Notes: a model not told the origin generated them from the sequence alone. Counted from the stretch's first letter, positions 18,554 through 27,817 are shown. The stretch: DNA of 64,000 nt from Exiguobacterium sibiricum 7-3 (GCF_000620865.1 NZ_KK211190.1:2832914-2896913), one strand, 5' to 3'. A program made the numbers and translations.

Positions 18554-19090
18554 ATGGTTGCCTTTCTGCAGTTCTATGCTTTCATTTTCGCCTGTTGTTT
18601 CGCCTGGCAAGTAGGACGACCTTCATCCTGGTCTCAAAAGGTCACACGTGCCTTTCTAATCAGTATCAACAGTCTGTTCATCTTTTTTCGAGCGTCCGTG
18701 TCCATCTTTCTGTTGATCGGACCGTTACTGCTCGTTTCTTACGTCTTATTTCCGAACTTATTATACTTCGCAGGACCTTTGTCCATCATCATCAGCATAC
18801 TTGTCATCGGCCTGCTCGACCGGCTCGTCAGCTTCGTCATCCTGCCGATTGTCCGTTCGTTCTTCCTCAAAAAAAATCGGATGATGCCGCAGATACTTGA
18901 AGCTGCACTTTATACCTTCTCGATGGGTGTTCTCCTTTATGTGAATTTGACGGTCGTACCCGGCGTGCAGATTAACGTGATGATGGCGGTTTTCTTTGGC
19001 TTCACCCTCTATTTTGCACACTACTTGTTTGCCTTGTTTCGGATTCGCCAACTTAAGAAAAAAATAGCTTCCACACCTGAAAAACGCTGA
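18554..19090 (+). CDS. Membrane protein of unknown function (about five helices)
   Basis: 178-residue integral membrane protein, family not recognised. Hydrophobic stretches lie at about 2-18, 34-65, 72-105, 120-136 and 142-165, with basic loops (FFLKKNR, RQLKKK) suggesting a cytosolic C-terminus. AAGGAG at 18541-18546 is spaced 7 bases from the ATG, which decides the start; the open frame reaches further upstream only through the efflux gene and its terminator. The stop codon overlaps the terminator stem. Confidence 0.7.
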   Translation: MVAFLQFYAFIFACCFAWQVGRPSSWSQKVTRAFLISINSLFIFFRASVSIFLLIGPLLLVSYVLFPNLLYFAGPLSIIISILVIGLLDRLVSFVILPIVRSFFLKKNRMMPQILEAALYTFSMGVLLYVNLTVVPGVQINVMMAVFFGFTLYFAHYLFALFRIRQLKKKIASTPEKR

Positions 19091-19109
19091 TTTGAACCAG
19101 CGTTTTTTT
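19081..19109 (+). terminator. Terminator overlapping the end of the membrane protein gene
   Basis: AAAACGCTG/CAGCGTTTT stem with 8-base loop and a T7 run; the TGA stop lies in the loop side of the left arm. Confidence 0.85.
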
Positions 19110-19118
19110 AATTAATCA

Positions 19119-19148
19119 TTGACAATGATAATCGTTATCAATTATATT
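19119..19148 (+). promoter_or_regulatory. Fur box overlapping the nitroreductase promoter
   Basis: GACAATGATAATCGTTATC (19121-19139) matches the classic 19-base Fur consensus GATAATGATAATCATTATC at 17 positions. It overlaps a promoter made of TTGACA (19119-19124), an 18-base spacer and TATATT (19143-19148). Iron-loaded Fur bound here would block RNA polymerase. Confidence 0.88.
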
Positions 19149-19179
19149 CTAAGAGTACTTACGTCAGGAGATGATTACT

Positions 19180-19737
19180 ATGAACGCCCGACAACTGATT
19201 TTAGAACGACGGTCTGTGCGTGCTTATACGGATCAACCGATTCCAAACGAGATGATTGAAGAAATTCTCGAAGCCGCTATTTATGCACCGACTCATAAAT
19301 TGCGTGAACCTTGGCGATTCGTCCTGGCAAACGAAGAAAGCCAAGTCCGGTATGTCGATCAATTGATGACGTTGCTTGCTGAGCGTGGTCAACTGGATCA
19401 AAAAACAGACGAACAACGTCAGATGATGCGTCAAAAATTTGCTGATGTTCCTGTTTACTTGACTGTTTTATATGAAGTAAAAGGAACAGAAGATCAGCAG
19501 ATGGAAGATTTACTCGCGACCGCTGCCATGATTCAAAATATTCAACTCCTCGCGACTGAACTGGGTTTAGGCTGTTGTTGGAAAAGTGGAAAACATTGGT
19601 TCACGGATGAATATGCTGACATGATCGGTGCTTCAGAAAATGAACGTGTCGCAGGAGTCATTCAATTCGGATGGCCTGCCTTGATTCCCCCGCTGAAAAA
19701 ACGAACGGCTGCACGTGACAAGTTAACGCACTTCTAA
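19180..19737 (+). CDS. Nitroreductase family flavoprotein under Fur control
   Basis: FMN-dependent NAD(P)H oxidoreductase of 185 residues, normal length. The N-terminal RRSVRAYTDQPIP binds the FMN phosphate, and LGLGCCWKSGKHW is the conserved second half. The start is put at ATG 19180, because AGGAG ends 9 bases before it; the ATG at 19171 touches the ribosome site. The overlying Fur box suggests induction under iron shortage, so a role as a flavin or ferric-chelate reductase is possible, but the substrate is not shown. Confidence 0.86.
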   Translation: MNARQLILERRSVRAYTDQPIPNEMIEEILEAAIYAPTHKLREPWRFVLANEESQVRYVDQLMTLLAERGQLDQKTDEQRQMMRQKFADVPVYLTVLYEVKGTEDQQMEDLLATAAMIQNIQLLATELGLGCCWKSGKHWFTDEYADMIGASENERVAGVIQFGWPALIPPLKKRTAARDKLTHF

Positions 19738-19799
19738 ACCGGTGCGCATTCTGCGGGCTACCCCTGCTCGCGCCAATCAAGCCCCATAAAATCAGTTAA

Positions 19800-19856
19800 A
19801 GCGCCCATCTTCTCATTCCCTCCCCAAACGGAATCGTGAAAGATGGACGCTTTTTT
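19800..19856 (+). terminator. Terminator of the nitroreductase gene
   Basis: Long imperfect stem starting AGCGCCCATCTT and ending AAGATGGACGCT, with T6 tail. A second hairpin at about 19879-19914 (CAGAGGT...ACCTCTG) may end the leftward teichoic acid genes, though it lacks a strong T-run. Confidence 0.8.
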
Positions 19857-19937
19857 GATGTCTGATTCTGAACGACAAACAGAGGTGGCGGATTTAATAT
19901 CCACTACCTCTGTTCTGTTTCATCCGCTTCGATTAAA

Positions 19938-21146
19938 TCAAACGGTCTTCAGTTCTTCCGGACGCATCGGCGCATCAGGAAGCGCTCCCGTCAAAATATG
20001 ATCGACAATTCGTTTCGTCGCCTGTCCATCTTGATACGTAAAGAACCGGCCCGCAAACTCTTCAATCTGTTCCGGTTCGAACTGGTTCGCCTTGATCCAG
20101 GAAATGACGTCATTGAATGACGAGACAATCGGTCCCGGTACAAACGATTCGTAAGGGAAGTAAAAATCACGTTCTTCCTTATACGAGTTCAAATCGTTAA
20201 CGAGGAAGATGATCGGTTTCTTCAGCAAAGCAAATTCAAAAATAACAGAAGAATAATCCGTCACTAAAATATCCGCCACCTGCATCAAGTCATTGATGTC
20301 CGGATAATCCGTCATATCGATGATTTGATTCGAAAACTCTGCCGGCACGACCGGTCGGTTCAAGACAAACGGGTGCATCCGTAACAACAGAATATGATCC
20401 GGTCCCAGTTGTTCACGGAACTGCCGGAAATCCAGCTCCTGATCGTAATGGGCGGTTGTTTGCCCATTCCCACGGAACGTCGGTGCCAGTAGAATCAGCT
20501 TTTTCGACCGCCATTCTGGATACTGATCATACAGTTTATGCTCAATTTGAACTTGCCGCTCCCGATTTAACAACTGATCCGTCCGCGGAACACCAAATGG
20601 ATGAATCCGGGTTGAATCCATGCCAAAAGCTTCTGCAAACGGCGCGATGCAAGCTTCTCCCGAAACATAGACTTTCGAATAGTTGCGGTGGATAGCTACC
20701 ATCTTCAAATAATCGTCATCCGGTGAATAAGACTTATCGAGGACACTGTAACCAAACTTCTTGAATGCCCCACAGGCGTGCCACAGCTGGATGACTTCTG
20801 TTCCTTTACGTAACGTCGAGACATAAACGGGATAATAATAGTCATCAATGATAAAGTACCGGGCCGTCGCCAGCTCGTATGTCGCACGCATCATATGGAA
20901 GACGTATTTGATTTGTCCCATTAAATTTTGCGGGAACCGTTTCAATAAAAACACATACTGAAATCCGAGTTCCCGGCTTTCAAGTTCATCATAAACAGCG
21001 CGGAAGTTATCGACGAGCTTATCGGAACGATACGTCGCGAAGACGACTTTTTTTGTCTGTACCGGAAAAAACTTCGAGATCCAATACGTCACCACAAGCA
21101 AATAATGGACCGTTCGTCGCTGAATCAAACGTAATTTCTGTTTCAT
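19938..21146 (-). CDS. CDP-glycerol glycerophosphotransferase family protein (teichoic acid synthesis)
   Basis: Peripheral membrane polyol-phosphate transferase of the TagB/TagF/TarK family, 402 residues. The C-terminal catalytic domain has VIQLWHACGAFKKFGYS, LAPTFRGNG, LRMHPF and TDYSSVIFEFA, which bind CDP-polyol and the growing chain. At this length it fits a priming or short-chain enzyme (TagB or TarF/TarK) rather than a long polymerase. It is last in the leftward operon after tarI and tarJ, 31 bases behind tarJ. Whether it transfers glycerol- or ribitol-phosphate cannot be told from sequence; tarIJ next door favours ribitol. Confidence 0.87.
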   Translation of the reverse strand: MKQKLRLIQRRTVHYLLVVTYWISKFFPVQTKKVVFATYRSDKLVDNFRAVYDELESRELGFQYVFLLKRFPQNLMGQIKYVFHMMRATYELATARYFIIDDYYYPVYVSTLRKGTEVIQLWHACGAFKKFGYSVLDKSYSPDDDYLKMVAIHRNYSKVYVSGEACIAPFAEAFGMDSTRIHPFGVPRTDQLLNRERQVQIEHKLYDQYPEWRSKKLILLAPTFRGNGQTTAHYDQELDFRQFREQLGPDHILLLRMHPFVLNRPVVPAEFSNQIIDMTDYPDINDLMQVADILVTDYSSVIFEFALLKKPIIFLVNDLNSYKEERDFYFPYESFVPGPIVSSFNDVISWIKANQFEPEQIEEFAGRFFTYQDGQATKRIVDHILTGALPDAPMRPEELKTV

Positions 21147-21177
21147 AACGTGATCCCTTCTCTTCCCACTTTCATTG

Positions 21178-22203
21178 TTACATGCACCATTCCATGACGG
21201 TTTTACCGAAACGATTCGTCAAATCACTTTCAAACGCTTGATGAATATCTTCGATTTGGCGAATCTGGAATACACCGGACACGAGGTTCGACAAATAGGC
21301 CGGAATATCTGGATACAGCTGATACAATTCCATCGTCCGTGCGAAATCAGCCGGGGTACTCCGACTTGATCCATAGACACGTAAACCTTTTTCAAGAATC
21401 ATCCGTGTGTTGACAGCGACCGGTTCTTCCGAAACACCAAGCAATGCCATCGTCCCTTCAGGAATGATGTAATCAATCATCTGATTGATCGCATATTGAC
21501 TGCCGATTCCACCGACACATTCAAATCCATGATTAAACGAGACATCGTCTGGAATTTGATCGATATGATACGTCTCATCCGCAAACGAGAAGTAATCCAG
21601 CTTAGATTGCGTTTTTCCGAAAACAAGCAATTTCGCTTCCGGATATAATTTACGTAACATCAACGCGGTGATGAACCCGAGGTTGCCGTCTCCCCAGACG
21701 CCGAATGTTTCACGACGGCTGTGGGCGATCTGATCGAAACGTGTCATGGCATGAACGGACACACTGACAAGCTCCGTGAATGCTGCGACTTCCGGATCCA
21801 GATCAGCAGGTACTTCGACGAGACGATCAGGCTTGATGAACACATAATCCTGCATATAACCGTCATAACCACTCGAGCGGAAACGGCTTGTCCGCAAGTA
21901 GTTTTCCCCGATGATGTCATCCGTTTCCGCTGGTGTGTTCGGAACCATCGCCACCAATGTACCGATTTTAAACGTTCCGGACGGATCATGGACTACCTTA
22001 CCAATGCCTTCATGAATCATCGCCATTGGTAACTTCTTCGCTAACACTTCCGCACTGCGGCTTCCCGTAAAGTAGCGTTGATCCGCATGACAAATCGATA
22101 AGAACGTCGGGCGAACGACGACCCGGTCTGAATTGAGTGACCGTTCGTCATACGTCACCTCGATTTGGCGTGGCGCCACGAGTTGGTAGACTTGGTTTAT
22201 CAT
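21178..22203 (-). CDS. tarJ: Ribulose-5-phosphate reductase (ribitol-5-phosphate forming)
   Basis: Zinc-type medium-chain alcohol dehydrogenase of 341 residues that reduces D-ribulose 5-phosphate to D-ribitol 5-phosphate with NADPH, feeding CDP-ribitol synthesis. The N-terminal [16 protein letters not shown] contains the catalytic zinc Cys, and the HEGIG segment the zinc His/Glu. GNLGFI marks the Rossmann domain. The start codon overlaps the tarI stop as ATGA, so the two are translationally coupled, as their products form a known TarI/TarJ complex in Gram-positives. Confidence 0.92.
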   Translation of the reverse strand: MINQVYQLVAPRQIEVTYDERSLNSDRVVVRPTFLSICHADQRYFTGSRSAEVLAKKLPMAMIHEGIGKVVHDPSGTFKIGTLVAMVPNTPAETDDIIGENYLRTSRFRSSGYDGYMQDYVFIKPDRLVEVPADLDPEVAAFTELVSVSVHAMTRFDQIAHSRRETFGVWGDGNLGFITALMLRKLYPEAKLLVFGKTQSKLDYFSFADETYHIDQIPDDVSFNHGFECVGGIGSQYAINQMIDYIIPEGTMALLGVSEEPVAVNTRMILEKGLRVYGSSRSTPADFARTMELYQLYPDIPAYLSNLVSGVFQIRQIEDIHQAFESDLTNRFGKTVMEWCM

Positions 22204-22913
22204 TGGTGAATCCGCTCCTTCAAAATAGCATTGGCGATGCGGAGATCGTACGGCGTCGTTACTTTGATGTTGAACAATTCACCTGTGACGAGCGCGACCG
22301 CTTCACCTTTGAGCAAAAGAATCTTACATGCGTCTGTCAGAATCGCCCGCTCATCGGTTGATAATGCTTCGTAATGATTTTTCAGCTTTGTGATTTGGAA
22401 ACTTTGCGGCGTCTGTCCTTGATACATTTGATCACGGACTGGAATATCGGAAATCGTTTTTCCGTCTGTCGAGGCGACAATCGTATCGATGGCTGAGATG
22501 ACCGTATCGCATGCTCCGTATTCGAGTGCTGTCGAAATGTTTTCTTTGATGATCCGGTGCGTCAAGAACGGACGGACCGCATCATGTGTGACGATGACAT
22601 CCTCGTCTGATAAACCATTTTTATTTTCAATCCAGTTGATGGCTGCCATGATGGATTCGTTGCGGTCACTGCCGCCTGCCGTGATGACAATCCGCTCATC
22701 GGTTCCAATATATTTCTCCAAGATATCACGTGTATAGTTGATCCAGGCCGTTGGAGTCACAATGATGATTTGATCAAAATCTTCGTGTAACAGAAACTTT
22801 TCAACGGTATGCACGAGAATCGGACGTTCTCCGATTGAAAGGAATTGTTTAGGACGATCGACATTCCCCATTCTTGTTCCTTTTCCGCCAGCTAAGATTG
22901 CTGCATAAATCAT
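22200..22913 (-). CDS. tarI: Ribitol-5-phosphate cytidylyltransferase
   Basis: Makes CDP-ribitol from CTP and ribitol 5-phosphate; cytosolic, IspD-like fold, 237 residues. The nucleotide loop [10 protein letters not shown] and RPKQFL lie at the N-terminus, and VTHDAVRPF and [10 protein letters not shown] are family signatures. [10 protein letters not shown] fixes the start at 22913. There is no Shine-Dalgarno directly ahead of it; instead its ATG overlaps the stop of a 17-codon reading frame that has a strong ribosome site (22910-22963), suggesting coupled translation. Confidence 0.93.
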   Translation of the reverse strand: MIYAAILAGGKGTRMGNVDRPKQFLSIGERPILVHTVEKFLLHEDFDQIIIVTPTAWINYTRDILEKYIGTDERIVITAGGSDRNESIMAAINWIENKNGLSDEDVIVTHDAVRPFLTHRIIKENISTALEYGACDTVISAIDTIVASTDGKTISDIPVRDQMYQGQTPQSFQITKLKNHYEALSTDERAILTDACKILLLKGEAVALVTGELFNIKVTTPYDLRIANAILKERIHQ

Positions 22914-22963
22914 CTTGTATCGCAAAGTTCCCATCCATAGACAATGGCGCTGCCATGGGTCAC
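22910..22963 (-). CDS. Candidate 17-residue leader peptide coupled to tarI
   Basis: GTG-started frame encoding [17 protein letters not shown] (first residue Met when translated). GGGAGGG lies 7 bases before the GTG, an ideal spacing, whereas tarI itself has no ribosome site. The TGA stop overlaps the tarI ATG as ATGA. I infer a small leader whose translation delivers ribosomes to tarI. It could also be chance; no homologue is known to me. Confidence 0.42.
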   Translation of the reverse strand: MTHGSAIVYGWELCDTR

Positions 22964-23218
22964 TTCGCTTCCCTCCCTTATATAAAAAGTTTTTTTGTTT
23001 CCACTTACCAGCGATGTGGGTATGTCTCACAATATGGTCTTTTTTTGACGATTCTATCCACCAAACCAAAAAAAATAGACAAAGTTCTATTTTTTTTGCA
23101 CCATCACGATATAATGATGGGTGATTTCTAATATCACTATACTATGTTCGTGATGATTTTAAAAATCTGTCATTGTTGTGTAAATGCATTGTAATCATTT
23201 AAGCGAGGAGAGATTGTT
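22964..23218. promoter_or_regulatory. Divergent promoter region between the two teichoic acid units
   Basis: About 255 bases with no gene, rich in A and T runs. A TATAAT is present at 23110-23115 on the plus strand, but without a well-spaced -35 box. GGGAGGG at 22971-22977 (minus strand) is the leader ribosome site. I see no clear operator. Confidence 0.4.
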
Positions 23219-24985
23219 TTGACAGAAGAAACACAGATACCGACATTACAGGCACACGTTAACTATCTAGAACTAGCGGGAACGAAATTCCGATTCGAGG
23301 CACGTCTTTTCGGATTAACTGATTTCCTTCAGGCCGAGCAGCTACTTTTTGAGAATCCTGCCGTTCCTGAAGACACAGAAGAAATACAACCGGAAGATGG
23401 ATACATCCAGTCCGAAGCACCGGTCGAACCGATTCCTTTAGAACGGGCCGTCATTTTCCGTAACAAACGAAATAAACGGACATTCATACTTCGCTTCCCG
23501 TTTGAAGGGGACTGGACGGAAGAAACGTTCAGCGGCGAGCTTGATCTCAACCATCTGACTCCGACCGGACGACCTTTGCCAATGGGTTACTTCGATGCTT
23601 TCTTCGGAATCGTCCAAGGAAAATCAATTTTACATGAAGCTCCATTTGGTGATACACGGTCCTTGATTCCGGTCATTTATCGTGTTGAAACGAAACATAG
23701 CAATGTCTTGCTCAAACTCGAATATGAACTGGTCGTCCAGTATTCAGAATACAGCAATACCCTAAGTTTCCATTCCCTTAAGCAAGGAGAGACGAAACGT
23801 TTTATCCGCTTGATCGAAAAATTCAACAAATCGAAAAAGAATTGGCGGAAACGCGCGTTTAAATTCCGTCGTTTTACATTCAAGAGTATTTACAATGTCG
23901 CAAAATGGACGCAACCAATCCAAGACAACAAAGTTGTGTTTGCTTCGGATTCCCGAAGTGATGTCAGCGGGAATTTCGCCTATATCTTAAACGAAATCGA
24001 ACGCCGGGATCTCAACCTGGATGTTAAAACGTTCTTCAAACCCAATTTGCAGTCCCGCCGCGATTGGCGTGATAAATTTACGTTGCCGTATCACCTCGCG
24101 ACAGCCAAAACGATTTTAGTCGATGATTTTTATCCGATGATTTATCCGCTCAGCATCCGGAAAGGAAGCGATCTTGTTCAAGTCTGGCACGCAGTCGGAG
24201 CCTTCAAGACATTCGGATACAGCCGTCTCGGTAAGCCGGGTGGCCCAAGTGCCAACTCGCTCAGCCACCGAAACTATACGAAAGCCATCGTCAGCTCGCA
24301 TAACGTCGCTCGTCACTATGCGGAAGGATTCGGATTACGGGAAGATCAAGTCATCGCAACCGGAATTCCCCGGACAGATATGTTCTTTGACCAAACCTAC
24401 ATCTCCGATGCCAAGGAACGGATTTACGAAGAATATCCTGTCTTCAAAACAAAAAAAGTCATCATGTTTGCTCCGACTTTCCGTGGAAACGGCGCGAAAA
24501 GTGCCCATTATGATTTCAGTCAACTCGATTTGGATGCTTTGTATGAAGCTTTCCATGAAGACTACGTCTTCGTCTTGAAGATGCATCCGTTCGTCCGCCG
24601 CCGGATGGAGATTCCGGAAGTGTATGCTGACTTCTTCCTCGACTTGACGGACCACCGGGAGATCAACGAATTACTGTTCGTCTCTGATATTTTGATTACC
24701 GATTATTCATCGACTTGTTTTGAATTTTCACTGCTTGATCGCCCGATGCTCTTCTTCGCTTACGATTTAGAAGATTACATCTCAAAACGTGACTTCTATT
24801 ATGACTTTGAAGAATTTGTTCCCGGACCAATCGTCCGTACCTCGGAAGAGTTGATTGAACGGATTAAGAACGAAGATTTCGAGATGCAAAACGTCAAAGC
24901 TTTTGCTGAATACTTCTTCGAGCATCAGGATGGGAAGTCGAGTCAACGTTTCGTCGATCAAATCATTCTTGGAGAAAACGAATGA
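23219..24985 (+). CDS. TarL/TagF-like polyol-phosphate polymerase (teichoic acid synthesis)
   Basis: 588-residue member of the CDP-glycerol/CDP-ribitol polymerase family. The first 230 residues are a beta-rich N-terminal region ending in basic helices (FNKSKKNWRKRAFKFRR) that likely touch the membrane. The catalytic domain carries VQVWHAVGAFKTFGYSR, FAPTFRGNG, KMHPFVRRR and TDYSSTCFEFS. Size and the nearby tarIJ favour a poly(ribitol phosphate) polymerase (TarL), but TagF cannot be excluded. Start is TTG at 23219 with GAGGAG 8 bases upstream. It overlaps the next gene as ATGA. Confidence 0.87.
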   Translation: MTEETQIPTLQAHVNYLELAGTKFRFEARLFGLTDFLQAEQLLFENPAVPEDTEEIQPEDGYIQSEAPVEPIPLERAVIFRNKRNKRTFILRFPFEGDWTEETFSGELDLNHLTPTGRPLPMGYFDAFFGIVQGKSILHEAPFGDTRSLIPVIYRVETKHSNVLLKLEYELVVQYSEYSNTLSFHSLKQGETKRFIRLIEKFNKSKKNWRKRAFKFRRFTFKSIYNVAKWTQPIQDNKVVFASDSRSDVSGNFAYILNEIERRDLNLDVKTFFKPNLQSRRDWRDKFTLPYHLATAKTILVDDFYPMIYPLSIRKGSDLVQVWHAVGAFKTFGYSRLGKPGGPSANSLSHRNYTKAIVSSHNVARHYAEGFGLREDQVIATGIPRTDMFFDQTYISDAKERIYEEYPVFKTKKVIMFAPTFRGNGAKSAHYDFSQLDLDALYEAFHEDYVFVLKMHPFVRRRMEIPEVYADFFLDLTDHREINELLFVSDILITDYSSTCFEFSLLDRPMLFFAYDLEDYISKRDFYYDFEEFVPGPIVRTSEELIERIKNEDFEMQNVKAFAEYFFEHQDGKSSQRFVDQIILGENE

Positions 24986-26040
24986 ATCAAACACCAAAAC
25001 CAATGACCTTTTCCTATGATCATTGGCTCGGGAACTACAAAGTACTGCTGATTTTCATGGTGGTGTTCGGACATCTAATTGAGACGTTCCGTAATCTGGA
25101 TGGGAATGATCCGGTCCAAATCGTCTACAACATCATTTATTTGCTGCATATGCCGGCTTTCATCTTCATGAGCGGATATTTTTTCAAGGAAGTCAGACCG
25201 AAACGAATCATTTCGTTTGTCGTCCTCTATTTCATCTGGCAATCGATTCATGAAGTCTATCTTGCTTACGTCAATGAGAAGACGGCCGATGGATTGATGG
25301 ACGGTCTCCTTCATCCGCTCGTTCCGAGTTGGACGCTCTGGTACCTGCTCGGAATCATTATTTGGCAGATCGTGACGCCGGGATTTCTGACCTTGCGTTA
25401 TCCGTTGTTGATCAGTATCGCGTTTGCGCTGCTGATTAACGCCAATCCGGGTTCGATTACGAACTTCCTGTCTTTGCAAAAGGTCATCAGTTTTTATCCG
25501 TTCTTTTTGATGGGCTATCTCATCAAAGAGCGGGGATGGCTCGCGGACGGGCGGATTCGTGACCGGATGACGTCACCCCTCGGCCGTTTGACCGGATTGA
25601 TCATTTCTGTTTCCATCGCCATTGCCATGGCGGTCTGGACAAAAAATGGATTCGATACGGTCTGGTTGTTCTACCGGGACACCTATGGCGAGTTTGACGT
25701 TCCGATACTCAAAGGCGCATTGATTCAACTCTTTTTATATGCAGTCAGTACCGTGATGATTTTCTCCATATTGATGATGGTTCCACATCGTTCGTTCGGT
25801 GAACGGTTTGATCAGATCGGAATTCAGACGTTGGCGATCTATCTGTTACATTCGTTCATCGTCCGTCTGTTTCGTGACTCTGTTCCACCATGGATTGCCG
25901 AATCGCCGGCGTTGCTGATTGGTTCCTCCTTCTTGCTCGCCCTGTTCTTCGTTTGGATGTTATCCAGTCGTCCAATCGTTCGATTGTTCCGACCGTTGTT
26001 ATCTCCAAACGTTAACTGGCTGTTCAAGAAAACGCTGTAA
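24982..26040 (+). CDS. Acyltransferase-3 family membrane protein
   Basis: Polytopic membrane O-acyltransferase of 352 residues with about ten helices, related to OafA and fucose-4-O-acetylases. WLGNYKVLLIFMVVFGHLIE in the first helix contains the conserved His of the family. The ATG overlaps the stop of the polymerase gene, so the pair is translated together; I infer that it acylates the teichoic acid or another wall glycopolymer. Donor and acceptor are unknown. A terminator follows. Confidence 0.84.
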   Translation: MNQTPKPMTFSYDHWLGNYKVLLIFMVVFGHLIETFRNLDGNDPVQIVYNIIYLLHMPAFIFMSGYFFKEVRPKRIISFVVLYFIWQSIHEVYLAYVNEKTADGLMDGLLHPLVPSWTLWYLLGIIIWQIVTPGFLTLRYPLLISIAFALLINANPGSITNFLSLQKVISFYPFFLMGYLIKERGWLADGRIRDRMTSPLGRLTGLIISVSIAIAMAVWTKNGFDTVWLFYRDTYGEFDVPILKGALIQLFLYAVSTVMIFSILMMVPHRSFGERFDQIGIQTLAIYLLHSFIVRLFRDSVPPWIAESPALLIGSSFLLALFFVWMLSSRPIVRLFRPLLSPNVNWLFKKTL

Positions 26041-26066
26041 ATGTCAATTCAACAAACAGTTGATAC

Positions 26067-26103
26067 AGGACCAGAGCTCATTTCTTGAGATCTGGTCCTT
26101 TTT
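26067..26103 (+). terminator. Terminator of the polymerase-acyltransferase unit
   Basis: AGGACCAGA/TCTGGTCCT stem extended by CTCA/TGAG, then T5. Confidence 0.87.
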
Positions 26104-26120
26104 GTAACGGGGCGATAAAA

Positions 26121-26150
26121 TTGACAGGTTCTTTCTCTTGAAACTAAGAT
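26121..26150 (+). promoter_or_regulatory. Candidate sigma-A promoter of the MFS gene
   Basis: TTGACA (26121-26126), 18-base spacer, TAAGAT (26145-26150), 56 bases ahead of the start codon. Confidence 0.6.
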
Positions 26151-26205
26151 AGTAAAGGTAGATCAAATAAACGCTTACACCAGCGTGCAGAAAGAAGGGA
26201 TCCCC

Positions 26206-27402
26206 TTGCAAGCGGATCAACGTAAAAAATTAACGGTCCTGATGATTAACATGTTCATCGCCGTCGGGAGCTTCGGGATCATCATTCCGATTCTGCCCGC
26301 TTACTTAGCTTCAATCGGTCAAGGCGGTACTGCTGCCGGTTTGATGATCGCGATTTTTGCCGGCGCACAGCTTGTCATGTCACCGGTCGCCGGTAAATGG
26401 GCCGATCAGTACGGTCGCCGAAAGATGATCATCTACGGTTTGATCGGACTGACGTTATCGATGTTCGTCTTTTATTTCTCGAACTCGGTTACAATTCTCT
26501 ACATCTCGCGGGCAATCGGCGGTGTCGGTGCCGCGCTGTTGATCCCTGCGATTTTTGCCTACGTCGCAGATATCACGACGATGGACCAGCGCGCAAAAGG
26601 TAACAGCTTCGTCTCCGCCGCGATGTCACTCGGAATCGTCATTGGTCCCGGGATCGGCGGTTTCCTCGCCGAGTTTGATTTAAAATTACCGTTGCTCGTC
26701 TCAGCACTCGTTTCACTCCTTGCTGTAGTTTTCAGCGTTCTGTTGCTTCAAGAAAGTGACGTTCATGATGCAACCGCGATGGCACCGGACGAAGGATCGA
26801 TGTGGAGCAAGCTCGGCGCATCGTTCCATAAACCGTACTTCGTCCCGCTCGTCATCACACTGGTCATGAGTTTTGGTTTGATGGCGTACGAGTCCGTGCT
26901 TGGCCTGTTCGTCGACAACCAGTTTGGTGCGTCACCAAAAGACATCGCCATCATGGTGACGTCGACTGGAATCATCAGTGTCATCGCCCAGATTTTCGTC
27001 GTCGATAAACTGTCCCGCAGTCTCGGCGAAGGCAAAGTCTTGAACATCTTCCTTTTAATCGCGACGCTTGGCTTCTTGTTGTCACTTCTGACAGCAAGTT
27101 ACGGCGGCTTCTTCGCCGTCACACTCGTCATCTTCCTTGCGACGTCAATCCTGCGTCCTGTTTTGAACACGATGATTTCAAAACTGGCCGGAAACGAACA
27201 AGGATTTGCTATGGGGATGAACAACGCCTACATGAGCATCGGGAACGTGCTCGGTCCGACACTGGCCGGATTGTTATATGATGTCAACATTCTTTATCCG
27301 TTCATGCTCGGACTTGTTTTCCTTGCCGTGACACTGATCGGATCTGTCATTTGGCAACGTCGTCAGTCCCGTTTGATTAAAAAGATTGAACAGACATCTT
27401 GA
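26206..27402 (+). CDS. MFS multidrug efflux transporter (Bmr/NorA-like, DHA1)
   Basis: Twelve-helix drug:proton antiporter of 398 residues. Motif A GKWADQYGRRK follows helix two, motif C GPGIGGFLAE lies in helix five, and IPILPAYL in helix one fits the DHA1 group. The start is taken as TTG 26206, 5 bases after AAGAAGGGA; a GTG at 26185 would place that ribosome site inside the gene. It has its own promoter and terminator and no local regulator. Drug range unknown. Confidence 0.87.
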   Translation: MQADQRKKLTVLMINMFIAVGSFGIIIPILPAYLASIGQGGTAAGLMIAIFAGAQLVMSPVAGKWADQYGRRKMIIYGLIGLTLSMFVFYFSNSVTILYISRAIGGVGAALLIPAIFAYVADITTMDQRAKGNSFVSAAMSLGIVIGPGIGGFLAEFDLKLPLLVSALVSLLAVVFSVLLLQESDVHDATAMAPDEGSMWSKLGASFHKPYFVPLVITLVMSFGLMAYESVLGLFVDNQFGASPKDIAIMVTSTGIISVIAQIFVVDKLSRSLGEGKVLNIFLLIATLGFLLSLLTASYGGFFAVTLVIFLATSILRPVLNTMISKLAGNEQGFAMGMNNAYMSIGNVLGPTLAGLLYDVNILYPFMLGLVFLAVTLIGSVIWQRRQSRLIKKIEQTS

Positions 27403-27420
27403 TTCAGATGTCATAACAAA

Positions 27421-27467
27421 AGCAGGAGGTCGTCCGATTGGATTATCGGAGAACCTCCTGCTTTTTT
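27421..27467. terminator. Terminator between the MFS gene and the small membrane protein gene
   Basis: AGCAGGAGGT/ACCTCCTGCT stem with inner TCCGA/TCGGA and a T6 tail; the A-rich left flank may also serve the leftward gene. Confidence 0.87.
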
Positions 27468-27484
27468 CATATGGTATGGAAATA

Positions 27485-27817
27485 TCAGCCATGCAACGTC
27501 GTCCGGTCCCACCAAAGCGCCTGCAGGAAGCGGAGGGTTTTGACAAACGTTTCGACGACGAGCAAGACGAGTAAAAATGCTGTGAATCGTAAATCCAGGG
27601 CATGGTTCAGGACCAGTCCTAACAGAAGCGTCGTCACAAAGACACGTCGTGTCAGCTCAATTGAAGACACTTCGAACGTCGTGACGATACTGAGTCCGAT
27701 ACTGTATACCAACAGGCCGACCAAGATGCTGACAGGAACGGTTTCTACTGTATAGTCCACCAACAGATACATACTTATAATCAATCCGATCAAAGCTATC
27801 CAGTACGTGTATCGCAT
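27485..27817 (-). CDS. Small membrane protein, unknown function
   Basis: 110-residue protein with three or four hydrophobic segments (about 5-21, 28-46, 60-72 and 77-90) and no recognised domain. GGGAGGAAC stands 7 or so bases ahead of the ATG, which supports it as a real gene. Placed alone between an MFS pump and a DUF4385 gene. Confidence 0.65.
   Translation of the reverse strand: MRYTYWIALIGLIISMYLLVDYTVETVPVSILVGLLVYSIGLSIVTTFEVSSIELTRRVFVTTLLLGLVLNHALDLRFTAFLLVLLVVETFVKTLRFLQALWWDRTTLHG

Noticed and set aside
18554-19090. Extension of the membrane protein to an upstream start at 18296
   Set aside because: The extension would read through the end of the efflux pump gene and its terminator; a proper ribosome site sits just before 18554.
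26168-26182. CcpA cre-like sequence AATAAACGCTTACA ahead of the MFS gene
   Set aside because: Two of the first core positions (TG) do not match the consensus and nothing about a drug efflux gene predicts carbon control.
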